Shown: positions 1 to 6,862, counted from the first letter of the stretch. The stretch: DNA of 10,855 bases from C00003060 sp964440795 (GCA_964440795.1 CAYTTQ010000078.1:1-10855), one strand, 5' to 3'. A program made the numbers and translations. Notes: generated from the sequence alone by a model not told the origin.

Positions 1-116
1 CGTCGTAATCCTCGCGTACGTTTTCGATGAGTTCTACGATTTCATCGGAGGCGTCTGATTGACTGGCAATGTTGTCAATTTCGAGTCGGGGCAATTTCAA
101 GAAACCGAATTACCAT
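1..116 (-). pseudogene. Broken toxin gene remnant downstream of the antitoxin (partial at window edge)
   Basis: An ATG at 116-114 lies 9 nt after the antitoxin stop, the usual place for the RelE/ParE-type toxin of these modules. It reads MVIRFLEIAPTRN and stops at 77-75. The first nine residues look like the N-terminus of such toxins. A run of four C at 88-91 sits where the frame is lost: with one C fewer, the reading continues as ARLEIDNIASQ and stays open to the window edge. The continued part does not look like a normal toxin to me, so a second rearrangement, or a different gene read in that frame, is possible. Toxin identity is inferred from position and a short stretch only. Confidence 0.35.
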
Positions 117-125
117 GGATGGAAA

Positions 126-338
126 TCACCTGTATTTTTCAAGAACCTCTTGAATGGTAAGTGCCTTTATTTTCCCACTGTCATAGGCATCGATTCGATC
201 CTCAACTTCTTCGGCCCATAATTTGTCAAGTTCTTTGTCTGGCTTGTCGAGACTCGATAATAGTCTGTCGATCAACTCTGCCTTTTCTGTAGGACTCAAA
301 TTCAACGCCTCTTTCAAAATTTCCTTTGACGCTCCCAT
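126..338 (-). CDS. Addiction module antitoxin-like protein (TIGR02574-type)
   Basis: This 70-residue acidic protein has the layout of the 'putative addiction module component' family. An N-terminal helix (KEILKEALNLSPTEKAELIDRLL, split here as residues ~5-27) carries the hallmark LSPTEKAELIDRLL-like segment. It is followed by a charged linker, a central W (about residue 41) in LWAEEVEDRIDAYDSGKI, and a C-terminal TIQEVLEKYR end. Family members are small antitoxins that bind and neutralise a RelE/ParE-fold toxin encoded just downstream and usually repress their own promoter. The ATG is preceded by AAGGAG at 345-350 with a 6-nt gap, so the start is well supported. The following toxin frame appears broken, so this may be an orphan antitoxin. 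The region is more AT-rich than the DUF748 gene beside it, which suggests acquisition by transfer. Confidence 0.8.
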   Translation of the reverse strand: MGASKEILKEALNLSPTEKAELIDRLLSSLDKPDKELDKLWAEEVEDRIDAYDSGKIKALTIQEVLEKYR

Positions 339-417
339 GCTTATCTCCTTATCTTACGCGAAAACCATCTCTCGGGCTCATACAAGAATGGTTCAAGTCT
401 GCTCATAACCTCTTGCC

Positions 418-452
418 TTTACCCGTTTCTGCTCAAAGCAGTTTTGGGTAAA
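418..452. repeat. Nested perfect-arm palindrome
   Basis: The outer arms are TTTACCC (418-424) and GGGTAAA (446-452). The inner arms are CTGCT (429-433) and AGCAG (437-441) around a CAA loop. The two arm pairs are separated by 4-nt pyrimidine-rich bulges (GTTT and TTTT) placed symmetrically. It lies about 80 bases upstream of the antitoxin start. It could be a dyad operator or fold as an RNA hairpin. It lacks the immediate T-run of an intrinsic terminator in either direction. Confidence 0.65.
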
Positions 453-507
453 TCGATTCTGAGACATCACGGATTGTGATCTTTACTTCGACCGTAAAAA
501 ACTGCCG

Positions 508-530
508 TTAAGAAATCTTAAGGTGTTAAG
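508..530. repeat. Iterated TTAAG/CTTAA half-sites
   Basis: TTAAGA (508-513) is followed after AA by its inverse TCTTAA (516-521), then GGTG, then TTAAG (526-530). The half-sites recur about every 9 bases in alternating orientation. This looks like a small operator cluster between two divergent genes. No regulator is identified, and AT-rich chance repetition cannot be excluded. Confidence 0.35.
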
Positions 531-671
531 ACCACAAAGAAAATTGCTTTCTTCCGTATCACAAACAGAGTCCAAAGTAAAGCTGTCTTGGGGGAACTGG
601 ACCGGCACGAGGGGAACGGGAGAAAGGGTGAATGAATCATAGCACCGACTCGTGACAGCCGGCATAACCCT

Positions 672-677
672 TATACT
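672..677 (+). promoter_or_regulatory. Possible -10 element for DUF748 gene
   Basis: TATACT matches five of six bases of the sigma-70 -10 consensus. The best -35-like hexamer upstream, GTGACA at 652-657, is only 14 nt away, which is short. The placement gives a leader of about 105 nt before the chosen start. Confidence 0.25.
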
Positions 678-790
678 TGCGGTCACCCGGGCCCATTTGC
701 TGCTTGCCACCCACCCTCGGCTATTTTATGAAGGGACATAGCCGTATTCTGCGCGGACTTCGCTTGTTTTTTCACCAGAGAGGTAAATCC

Positions 791-3745
791 ATGCCTGCCT
801 TAACCAAGAAAGTGAAGTTCCGGTTGGCCATCGTCGCCGCCCTGCTGGGGATCTATTCCCTGGCCGGTTTCGTTGTGGCGCCCATCATCGTTCGCCATCT
901 GTTGCAAGGCACCGTTTCCGAAACGTTGAAACGCCCCGTCTCGGTGGAACGGGTGCGTTTCAACCCCTACACGTTTACGCTGGCCGTCAGGGGCCTCACG
1001 TTGGCCGACGAAGCGGCGGGACAACTGATCACTTTGGACCGACTCGAACTAAACGCCCAGATCAGCTCGGTCTTCCGACAGGCCCTGGTCCTCAAATCGG
1101 TGATCCTTGAAGCTCCACAAATCCATATCATCCGCACGGCAATCGATAGGTTCAATTTTTCCGACCTGATGGCCGCCCCTACAAACCCCGATCCCGAATC
1201 GGCGGAGGCCTCCGGTCAGGCCTTTCGGCTGGTCCTGGGACAGCTCCAGATATCCCGGGGAAGCCTGCAGTTTGACGATACCATTGTGGAAGCCCCCTTT
1301 TCCAGCCGGCTCACCGACATGGCGCTCACCGTCACCTCCCTGGATACGGCCCCGGCGGCACCGCCGGCAACCGTTCGATTCTCCGGGGACACCGAGGCGG
1401 GGGAGGCCCTGACCGTCCAAGGGCGCCTGGACCTCCAGCCGTTGACGGCCATGGCGACATTGGACGTCCGGGCCGTCGATCTGGTGAAATACGCGCCCTA
1501 CTACCGGCCCGCCTGGAACGGCGAACTCGAAAAGGGACGCCTGGACCTCCAAACCACCGCCCACTGGTCCGGCGCCACCGGTCGCCTTGAAGAAACCAGC
1601 CTGAAGCTGACGGACCTTGAGATCATCCAGAGAGCAGACGGCGCGCCCCTACTGCGCATCCCCCGATTTCAGGTGACAAACGCCGGGGCCGACCTGGCAG
1701 GCCAGACCGTCGATCTGGGCCGCGTCACCAGCCGAGACGGCGCGCTCTGGGTCGCCCAAAACCCGGACGGAGACCTCAACTGGGCCACCGCCCTGGACCT
1801 GCAAGCGCCTTCAGAGACGCCACCCGCCGCGGACAGTCCCTCCCCGGCGGCCGATAACGCCCCATCCCCTTCACCGTGGACCCTTTCGCTGCCCGACCTT
1901 TCGGTCACCGGCTATTCCGTGACGATTCATGACCGGCGGCTCACCCAGCCGGCGGCGTTCAACCTGACCGACCTGGAACTCACAGCCAAGGCGGTCAGCA
2001 CCCGCCCTGACCATCGGGGCGAGGTCTCCCTGGCATTCGACTGGCCAGACCAGGGCCGCCTGAAGGTGGCGGGACAACTCGGGTTGACCCCTGTGAGCGC
2101 CGACTTGGAGGTACTTGCCCACGGGTTGGACCTGCGCCCCCTGCAGCCTTACGTGAGTGAATCCGTCGGTCTGGTGATCACCAGCGGCCGGTTCAACACC
2201 GAGGGAAACCTCGCTTTAGCGATGTCCACGAAGGGCCCGCCGGCACTGCGCTACGAGGGCCGATCCTCCCTCGTGGACTTCAAGTCCGTCGATGCGGTCA
2301 AAAACGCCGATTTTTTTAACTTTCAGTCGCTCCACCTGAACAAGCTGAAGCTGGAAACAAATCCGATGCGCCTGGTCGTCGAAGAACTGGCCCTTACCGA
2401 ATTTTACAACAAGTTACTGATCGCAACCGACGGCACCTCGAATATCGGCACCATCTTCGGTGCCCCGGCAGCCGGCCCCGATCCCGATACCGCTTCGCAC
2501 ACGGCGGAGTCATCGGCGGGCGAAGCGGCCGAAACCGGTGGCGAAACAGATCCCCTGCCGGTGGAGATCCGGACGGTGACGCTGCAGGGAGGCAGTATCG
2601 ACTTCACCGACCTGAACATCGATCCGTCGGTCCGTCTTCCCATGGAGAAGGTGGGGGGACGTATTTCCGGACTGGATGCCATCAAGGAAAATCAGGCGGA
2701 CGTCCTGCTGGAAGGGATGGTTTACGGAAACGTACCGATCAAGATCTCCGGGAAAATCAATCCCCTCGTCTCCCCGCCCTATCTGGACCTAAAACTCGAC
2801 CTGACCAGCGCCGACCTGACCCCCTTCGCCCCTTACGCGGAGAAATACCTGGGATACCGCCTCGACAAGGGCTTGCTCTCCATGGATCTTGCCTATCTCG
2901 TTGAAGAAAACCGCCTTCGGGGAGAAAACAAGGCCGTGCTCACCCAGCTCACCCTGGGGGAATCGGTATCCAGTCCGTCGGCCACATCCCTGCCTATCAA
3001 GCTGGCTATCGCCCTGCTCAAGGACCGGAAGGGCAATATCAACATCGATCTGCCGGTGAAAGGGGACTTGGACGATCCCGAGTTCAGTATCAGCGGCATT
3101 GTATTCAAGATGCTCGGCAATCTCATCCTGGATATCGTCACCTCACCGTTCAAGGTGCTCGGGGCCCTTTTCGGCGGCGGCGAATCCCTTTCCCATATCG
3201 ATTTTCCCGCCGGTGTGGCCGCGTTGTCTTCCGCCAACAAGGCCAAGCTGGACGACTTGGCCAAGATCCTTTACGAACGACCGGCGCTCAACTTGGAGAT
3301 CGAAGGCCGATTCGACCGTGAAGAAGACACACTGGGGCTGCGGAAGAACCGGTTCGATCAGCAACTGAAGGCGGCCAAGCTGAAGACCTTGATGGCGGAA
3401 GGCCTGCCGGCCAGGCCCCTGGCGGAAATCACCATCTCCCAGGAGGAACGCGATGACATCATCCGCCGGACTTACGAGGCCGCCGATTTTCCGAAGCCTC
3501 GGGACGAAAACGACCAGCCCAAGGAGCTCACCCCTGCGGAGATGGCAAAGATGCTCTACACCGCCATCCAGGTGAGCGACGACGATCTTCGCCACCTGGC
3601 CCACCAACGGGCCCTGGTGACCAAGACCTATCTGCTCAAGGAGGGAAATGTCGCCCCTGAGCGACTCTTTGTCCTAGAGCCGAAGCTCACTGACAAGGCC
3701 GACAGGGGGACACAGGAAAGCCGCGTGGCGTTCAGCCTGAAATAA
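791..3745 (+). CDS. DUF748 domain-containing AsmA-like envelope protein
   Basis: This is a 984-residue membrane-anchored periplasmic protein. The start at 791 is chosen because AGAGG (779-783) lies 7 nt upstream and the protein then opens with a basic stretch and one membrane helix (residues ~10-30). The upstream in-frame ATGs at 677 and 728 lack this. The order of parts is: an AsmA-like beta-rich region (~35-340), a Pro/Ala/Ser linker (~339-362), a second beta-rich region, an Ala/Glu/Thr linker (~556-588), and the DUF748 core (~590-797) with a conserved-looking IDLPVKGDLDDPEFSI stretch. It ends with an OmpA-like segment (~804-860: FPAGVAALSSANKAKLDDLA then LEIEGRFDREED) and a charged tail. 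Related AsmA/YhdP/TamB proteins are thought to bridge inner and outer membranes and move phospholipids; DUF748 members are largely uncharacterised. It appears to be a single-gene transcription unit. Confidence 0.85.
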   Translation: MPALTKKVKFRLAIVAALLGIYSLAGFVVAPIIVRHLLQGTVSETLKRPVSVERVRFNPYTFTLAVRGLTLADEAAGQLITLDRLELNAQISSVFRQALVLKSVILEAPQIHIIRTAIDRFNFSDLMAAPTNPDPESAEASGQAFRLVLGQLQISRGSLQFDDTIVEAPFSSRLTDMALTVTSLDTAPAAPPATVRFSGDTEAGEALTVQGRLDLQPLTAMATLDVRAVDLVKYAPYYRPAWNGELEKGRLDLQTTAHWSGATGRLEETSLKLTDLEIIQRADGAPLLRIPRFQVTNAGADLAGQTVDLGRVTSRDGALWVAQNPDGDLNWATALDLQAPSETPPAADSPSPAADNAPSPSPWTLSLPDLSVTGYSVTIHDRRLTQPAAFNLTDLELTAKAVSTRPDHRGEVSLAFDWPDQGRLKVAGQLGLTPVSADLEVLAHGLDLRPLQPYVSESVGLVITSGRFNTEGNLALAMSTKGPPALRYEGRSSLVDFKSVDAVKNADFFNFQSLHLNKLKLETNPMRLVVEELALTEFYNKLLIATDGTSNIGTIFGAPAAGPDPDTASHTAESSAGEAAETGGETDPLPVEIRTVTLQGGSIDFTDLNIDPSVRLPMEKVGGRISGLDAIKENQADVLLEGMVYGNVPIKISGKINPLVSPPYLDLKLDLTSADLTPFAPYAEKYLGYRLDKGLLSMDLAYLVEENRLRGENKAVLTQLTLGESVSSPSATSLPIKLAIALLKDRKGNINIDLPVKGDLDDPEFSISGIVFKMLGNLILDIVTSPFKVLGALFGGGESLSHIDFPAGVAALSSANKAKLDDLAKILYERPALNLEIEGRFDREEDTLGLRKNRFDQQLKAAKLKTLMAEGLPARPLAEITISQEERDDIIRRTYEAADFPKPRDENDQPKELTPAEMAKMLYTAIQVSDDDLRHLAHQRALVTKTYLLKEGNVAPERLFVLEPKLTDKADRGTQESRVAFSLK

Positions 3746-3988
3746 TCATCGATGGTACAAGACATCAAACGTGCCTATGCCGTGTCTTACCTGGAGAAAC
3801 ACCCCGCCCGCACAAGAAAAGGGGTCAAGTCGTCTCATGGCCCCTTGGTCAATGGCCGCCAGATCCCGCCAGACCGTCCGGGGGTGACAGCCCTTCTCGG
3901 CCGCCAACTCGGCCACGGTCACACCGTAACTCCGGGATTCGATGGTCCGCAAGATCCGCCACTGTCTGGCCAGCGCCTGTCCCCTCAT
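3746..3988 (-). pseudogene. Truncated WYL-type HTH transcriptional regulator (N-terminal fragment)
   Basis: The first ~48 residues read as the winged-helix DNA-binding domain of the WYL/DeoR-like regulator class. They begin MRGQALARQWRILRTIES, then show the recognition-helix region VAELAAEKGCHPRTVWRDL. Full-length members are about 300 residues with a C-terminal WYL ligand-binding domain. Here similarity ends near 3845, and only ~32 unrelated residues follow before the stop at 3746-3748, directly against the DUF748 stop codon. The ATG is preceded by a G-run (GGGGGAC). The break coincides with a GGGGTCAAGT motif also found at 8889, suggesting a repeat- or insertion-mediated deletion. A short HTH-only protein could still be made, but I consider it a remnant. 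Confidence 0.65.
3821..3836 (+). repeat. Dispersed motif copy 1 (GGGGTCAAGT-CGTCTC)
   Basis: GGGGTCAAGT followed directly by CGTCTC, preceded by AAAA. The same two blocks recur at 8889-8908 with four extra bases (CAAG) between them. This copy sits at the breakpoint of the truncated regulator. From memory, GGGGTCAAGT-type ends occur near REP/RAYT-type elements in some proteobacteria. That link is unverified. Confidence 0.4.
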
Positions 3989-4127
3989 ATCGTCCCCCGG
4001 AAGCGCCCGTGATGCTCTTAACGTGTCATAATCAATGGAAAAACAGTTATCCTGGCATCACAAAAAGCCTCTGAAGTAAACCGAGGGTCTACGAAAATTG
4101 AGTATCCGGGGAACATGGCGGGACCTT

Positions 4128-4158
4128 ATTATTCCGAACCTTTATTACGGACAATAAT
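4128..4158. promoter_or_regulatory. Operator-like inverted repeat upstream of the Fic gene
   Basis: ATTATTCCG (4128-4136) is mirrored by CGG-AC-AATAAT (4148-4158), an imperfect dyad ending just before the -35 candidate at 4160. A direct repeat is superimposed: GGACCTTATTAT at 4120s and GGACCTATATTAT at 4173-4185, the second copy inside the promoter spacer and -10. Such an arrangement is typical of an operator. The Fic protein carries a C-terminal winged-helix-like domain, so autoregulation is a reasonable inference. Confidence 0.4.
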
Positions 4159-4159
4159 A

Positions 4160-4188
4160 TTGACATACAAATGGACCTATATTATATA
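4160..4188 (+). promoter_or_regulatory. Candidate sigma-70 promoter of the Fic gene
   Basis: A perfect TTGACA (4160-4165) is separated by 17 nt from TATATA (4183-4188) in an AT-rich stretch. The predicted transcript would have about 40 nt of leader before the ATG at 4238. No strong Shine-Dalgarno is seen in that leader; only AGG at 4227-4229 lies in a usable position. Confidence 0.55.
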
Positions 4189-4237
4189 TATCCCTGACAA
4201 TACACTGTAATATGTTGACAAAAACCAGGCCAAAACG

Positions 4238-5380
4238 ATGGACAAAAACTCAGTAAAGAAGATTTTTACGAAAAAATCGGGCTATTTCCTCTTTAGTAGG
4301 AAGTTCTCCTCAGAGGAGTTAACGCCTCTTTTGATAGAAGCATCGGTACTTTATAAAACAGTATCCGATCTACCTATTTTACCTTCAATCTCATCTCAGT
4401 TACACGCAGAACTTGTTCGGCGCTCGATTTTTGGTACGGCAGCCCTAGAGGGAAACCCTCTATCAGAAGAAAGAGTCGGCGAAATTATAGTAACCCCCGG
4501 TGGCGTCAGGGCGCCGGAAAGGGCCGAAAAGGAAATACAAAACCTTAAAAGAGCCTATGACGGCATCGACGCCATGCCGACAAGAGATTCGCCAATCGAG
4601 ATAACACAAAGCCTAATAAAAAAGATCCATGCCATTGTGACCGATGGTATTGAGCAAGAGTACAATCTTCCAGGCAAGTACCGAAACCACAAAGTGCAGG
4701 TGGGCGACTCAGAGCACGGTGGACAGTACACGCCACCAAAATGTTTGCCAGACATAGAAGACCTTATGATGCACTTTGAGGAGTGGATTAACAGTGAAGA
4801 AATCATGGCGCTCGATGCCTTTCTCCGAGCACCATTGGCTCATTACTATTTTGGGCTCATACATCCTTTCGGGGATGGAAACGGTAGAACGGCAAGGCTT
4901 ATTGAAGCGTTGACTCTGCATGTTTCGGGAATCAAGTATGTTCCCGTGATGCTATCTAATTTTTACTACAGAAATATAGATGCATATTTCCTTGCATTCT
5001 CTCAAGCCAGAAAAAACAAGGAAAATGACGTAACACCTTTTCTCAAATTTGCCCTCAAGGGAACTGTCGAATCATTAAACGAAATCAAAGACAGGATCAC
5101 GTTTTTCATACGTAAGTTTTCCCTTCGAGATTACTATGAATACCTGAAAGCGGGAAAAAGGATTACGCGCAGACAACATGATCTTTTGACAACCTTGCTC
5201 AGCAGTGACCTTACACCGTTTAATCTAAAGAGTCTGTTTACACATCCGTTATTCACAGTACTTTACAGAAACGTTAGCCAAAGGACTGCCCGTCGAGATT
5301 TAAAAAAACTGAAAGCGTTGGGTCTTTTAAACCAAGCGGGCGGAAAGGAGTACATTTTAAACATTCGAGCATTGGGATAA
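4238..5380 (+). CDS. Fic family protein with C-terminal winged helix
   Basis: This 380-residue protein carries the Fic core motif HPFGDGNGRTAR at residues 209-220. It has the catalytic His209, the anion-hole residues and Arg217. Fic enzymes usually transfer AMP from ATP to a hydroxyl side chain of a target protein. An N-terminal segment FGTAALEGN contains the (S/T)xxxE(G/N) inhibitory motif (Thr67, Glu71, Gly72), whose Glu blocks ATP positioning; this makes it a class II, self-inhibited Fic. The target-docking flap is at ~155-167 (GQYTPP). Residues ~305-380 look like a winged helix (QRTARRDLKKLKALGLL as the recognition part). No other in-frame start lies after the upstream TAA at 4208-4210. 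Codons are clearly more AT-rich than in neighbouring genes, and both flanking genes are truncated, so it was probably acquired. The target protein is unknown. Confidence 0.9.
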   Translation: MDKNSVKKIFTKKSGYFLFSRKFSSEELTPLLIEASVLYKTVSDLPILPSISSQLHAELVRRSIFGTAALEGNPLSEERVGEIIVTPGGVRAPERAEKEIQNLKRAYDGIDAMPTRDSPIEITQSLIKKIHAIVTDGIEQEYNLPGKYRNHKVQVGDSEHGGQYTPPKCLPDIEDLMMHFEEWINSEEIMALDAFLRAPLAHYYFGLIHPFGDGNGRTARLIEALTLHVSGIKYVPVMLSNFYYRNIDAYFLAFSQARKNKENDVTPFLKFALKGTVESLNEIKDRITFFIRKFSLRDYYEYLKAGKRITRRQHDLLTTLLSSDLTPFNLKSLFTHPLFTVLYRNVSQRTARRDLKKLKALGLLNQAGGKEYILNIRALG

Positions 5381-5512
5381 GCTAAGGGCCGACATGGTCC
5401 CGCCGGGCCCTGCGTATCCCAGGTAGAGGGGGGCCATGGTGATACGGTTTTTCAGTCTCAGGCCGTCGATTTTCAGAGGACGAAAAAGATGGGGATAAAA
5501 TGGCTTGGTCAT
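5357..5512 (-). pseudogene. 5' fragment of an Old Yellow Enzyme-type NADH:flavin oxidoreductase
   Basis: From the ATG at 5512-5510, with a perfect AAGGAGGTG at 5518-5526, the frame opens MTKPFYPHLFRPLKIDG and continues LRLKNRITMAPLYLGYAGP-GGT. This is the recognisable N-terminus of FMN-dependent OYE/2,4-dienoyl-CoA reductase-like enzymes (first beta strand, then the KNRI-MAP motif of the barrel). Full-length enzymes are 350-670 residues. Here similarity stops at about residue 41 (near 5390), and the frame ends after 51 codons inside the 3' end of the Fic gene on the other strand. The translation signals look intact but the product cannot be an enzyme. The rest of the gene was apparently lost when the Fic segment arrived. 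Confidence 0.75.
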
Positions 5513-5587
5513 GGGAACACCTCCTTACGGACATGAATCACATGCCCCTACATATGCATTCTGAAGGCACAATTGCAAGCGGTTTAT

Positions 5588-5617
5588 TGCCGGAAATGCC
5601 CGATGGGGCAATCGGCA
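5588..5617. repeat. Nested inverted repeat between divergent transcription units
   Basis: The outer arms TGCCG (5588-5592) and CGGCA (5613-5617) enclose the inner arms TGCCC (5597-5601) and GGGCA (5606-5610) around a GATG loop. There is no T-run, so a terminator is unlikely. Its location between the truncated oxidoreductase (minus) and the lipoprotein gene (plus) suits an operator or a leader hairpin of the former. Confidence 0.4.
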
Positions 5618-5642
5618 TCATGATTTGGGCTGCGCAGTGGTA

Positions 5643-5669
5643 TTGACAGCGCGACGGGGGTGCTATAAG
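5643..5669 (+). promoter_or_regulatory. Candidate extended -10 promoter of the lipoprotein operon
   Basis: TTGACA (5643-5648) and TATAAG (5664-5669) are 15 nt apart. The short spacer is offset by an extended -10 TG (5661-5662) one base before the hexamer. Only 8 nt separate the -10 from the ATG at 5678 and there is no Shine-Dalgarno, so the transcript would be leaderless or nearly so. Confidence 0.5.
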
Positions 5670-5677
5670 TTGGCGTC

Positions 5678-6349
5678 ATGAGAAAATCGCTCGTCACCAC
5701 CTGGATCCTGGGGCTTGTCTTGTCACTCCTGGCTTCTGTCCTGGCCGGGTGTACCCGTATGCAGTCGGCCCATTATCCAGGGACCAAAGAGCCGCTGTTC
5801 GAGGAATTGCTGGCACTCGACGATACCCGGCAGGTCAGTGTCTGGAAGTACGACGACGATCTGTTTTATGTCAAGCCATTGGACAAATATTCCGCCGTGG
5901 CCGCCACCCTTCAGTGGAACGCCTCCCAGGAGACATTCGAGGTCGCGCGTCGACAACTCGTCATCACCCGAATCGATGACCACTTCTTTCTCAATATAAA
6001 AGAAGACGGGTTGTATACAATCCTCCGCATGGCCTTTGCGCACACCTCAGGCAACGACCCGATTGTGCTCTTCACGGTAAAGGAAGCCAAGCTCAAGGCG
6101 GATATGGCAGCAGGCAAAATCAAGACAAAGCCGTCCACCGATAAAGACACCTACGTTCTCGACGTGTCCAAGAAGACGTTGGACACCTACATTCGCCGGC
6201 AGGGAGACGATCTGTTTGATTTTGACTCCGCCGGCACCATTCGGTTGTTGGTCGAGCCTCAGGAACCGTCGGGCCAAGACGACGCGCCGGAAAGCGGGAA
6301 GAAACCAGCCGAAAAGGCACCGGTGCCCCCCTTTCCGCCGACTCGTTAG
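5678..6349 (+). CDS. Uncharacterised lipoprotein
   Basis: A 223-residue protein with a lipoprotein signal peptide: basic MRKS, a hydrophobic core (residues ~8-21), and the lipobox LAGC with the lipidated Cys at 25. Thr at +2, not Asp, favours outer-membrane sorting. The mature part is a mixed alpha/beta globular region (~40-190, rich in Asp, Lys and aromatic residues), followed by a Pro/Glu/Lys-rich tail (~196-223). I do not recognise a family and see no catalytic motif. It is followed after 32 nt by the DUF5086-like gene and then the YafK-like gene, all on the same strand, suggesting one operon and an envelope role. No ribosome-binding site precedes the ATG; see the promoter entry. Confidence 0.8.
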   Translation: MRKSLVTTWILGLVLSLLASVLAGCTRMQSAHYPGTKEPLFEELLALDDTRQVSVWKYDDDLFYVKPLDKYSAVAATLQWNASQETFEVARRQLVITRIDDHFFLNIKEDGLYTILRMAFAHTSGNDPIVLFTVKEAKLKADMAAGKIKTKPSTDKDTYVLDVSKKTLDTYIRRQGDDLFDFDSAGTIRLLVEPQEPSGQDDAPESGKKPAEKAPVPPFPPTR

Positions 6350-6381
6350 CACCGAAGCGGCCGACCCGGGAGGAGATTCGT

Positions 6382-6798
6382 ATGAAACGGTTGTTTACCA
6401 TGATCGGAACCTTTTTTCTCGCCGTCGTGCTTGCCCCGCCCTGCCCGGCGGCGTCGCCGCCGGACCTCTTCGCCCACGCCGCGGGGATTTGGGCGTTGCC
6501 GGACACACAAACCCACAACCGCTGGGTGGTCATTCACAATATAAAAGAGGCCGAGACCTCGGGGGTTTTTCACATCGAGGTGATCGCCCGAAAAAAGGGC
6601 GAGCCGAAATGGTCGGTCACCCGCATTTGTCCTCACATGGCGATCACCGCCGAGGCCCTGGCCCGCAGTGTGACCCAACCGCGGTCTTCCGGAGCCGTCT
6701 ATCCGGAAGCATTCGATAACGCCTACGGCGCCTGGAAAAAAGGGGCCGAAAAACCGATTTGCTCCCGGTCGGTTATCGAGTGCCTGCCCGCCGAATAG
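6382..6798 (+). CDS. Secreted DUF5086-like protein
   Basis: A 138-residue protein with a cleavable signal peptide (MKRLFTMIGTFFLAVVLAPP, then PAAS, with cleavage probable near residue 24). The start is well supported by GGAGGAG at 6369-6375, 6 nt upstream. The mature domain has WALPDTQTHNRWVVIHNI, GVFHIEVIAR, PHMAIT and GAVYPEAFDNAYGAW segments and three Cys (about 83, 127, 134) that could form a disulfide in the periplasm. The pattern resembles the DUF5086 family as I remember it; that assignment needs a profile search and no function is known to me. It sits between a lipoprotein and a YafK-like enzyme, which makes an accessory periplasmic role likely. Confidence 0.75.
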   Translation: MKRLFTMIGTFFLAVVLAPPCPAASPPDLFAHAAGIWALPDTQTHNRWVVIHNIKEAETSGVFHIEVIARKKGEPKWSVTRICPHMAITAEALARSVTQPRSSGAVYPEAFDNAYGAWKKGAEKPICSRSVIECLPAE

Positions 6799-6826
6799 AC
6801 TACCCTGAGCTCAGCGGAGGCTCACC

Positions 6827-6862
6827 GTGCCCAACGCAAACCGGACAAGACGTGAATATTGA
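6827..6862 (+). CDS. Short leader ORF overlapping the YafK-like start
   Basis: GGAGG (6816-6820) lies 6 nt before a GTG at 6827, the best ribosome-binding site in this gap. The frame encodes 11 residues (MPNANRTRREY) and stops with TGA at 6860-6862, overlapping the TTG start of the next gene (6859-6861) in the sequence TTGA. That geometry fits translational coupling. Alternatively this is the true N-terminus of the YafK-like protein, separated from it by an indel at the GAAAAAG run at 6861-6867. Confidence 0.4.
   Translation: MPNANRTRREY

Larger units (their letters stand above)
339..790. other. Divergent intergenic region between antitoxin and DUF748 gene
   Basis: No convincing gene lies in these ~450 bases. 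The region must hold the promoter of the antitoxin (minus) and of the DUF748 gene (plus). It contains a nested palindrome (418-452), iterated TTAAG half-sites (508-530) and a possible -10 (672-677). Base composition shifts from AT-rich on the left to GC-rich near 600-790. The DUF748 reading frame is open upstream to 677, but that N-terminal extension has no ribosome-binding site and does not look like a signal sequence. Confidence 0.6.

Noticed and set aside
677..790. N-terminal extension of the DUF748 protein from ATG 677 or 728
   Set aside because: No ribosome-binding site, Cys/Pro-rich non-signal-like residues, and a clear SD precedes the ATG at 791.
1049..1564. 171-codon minus-strand open frame inside the DUF748 gene
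   Set aside because: Antisense shadow of a long high-GC gene; glycine/arginine-rich with no domain features.
6805..6824. Palindrome CTGAGCTCAG and TGAGC/GCTCA stem considered as a terminator
   Set aside because: No T-run follows, and the next gene's ribosome-binding site lies within the stem region; it is more likely incidental or minor leader structure.
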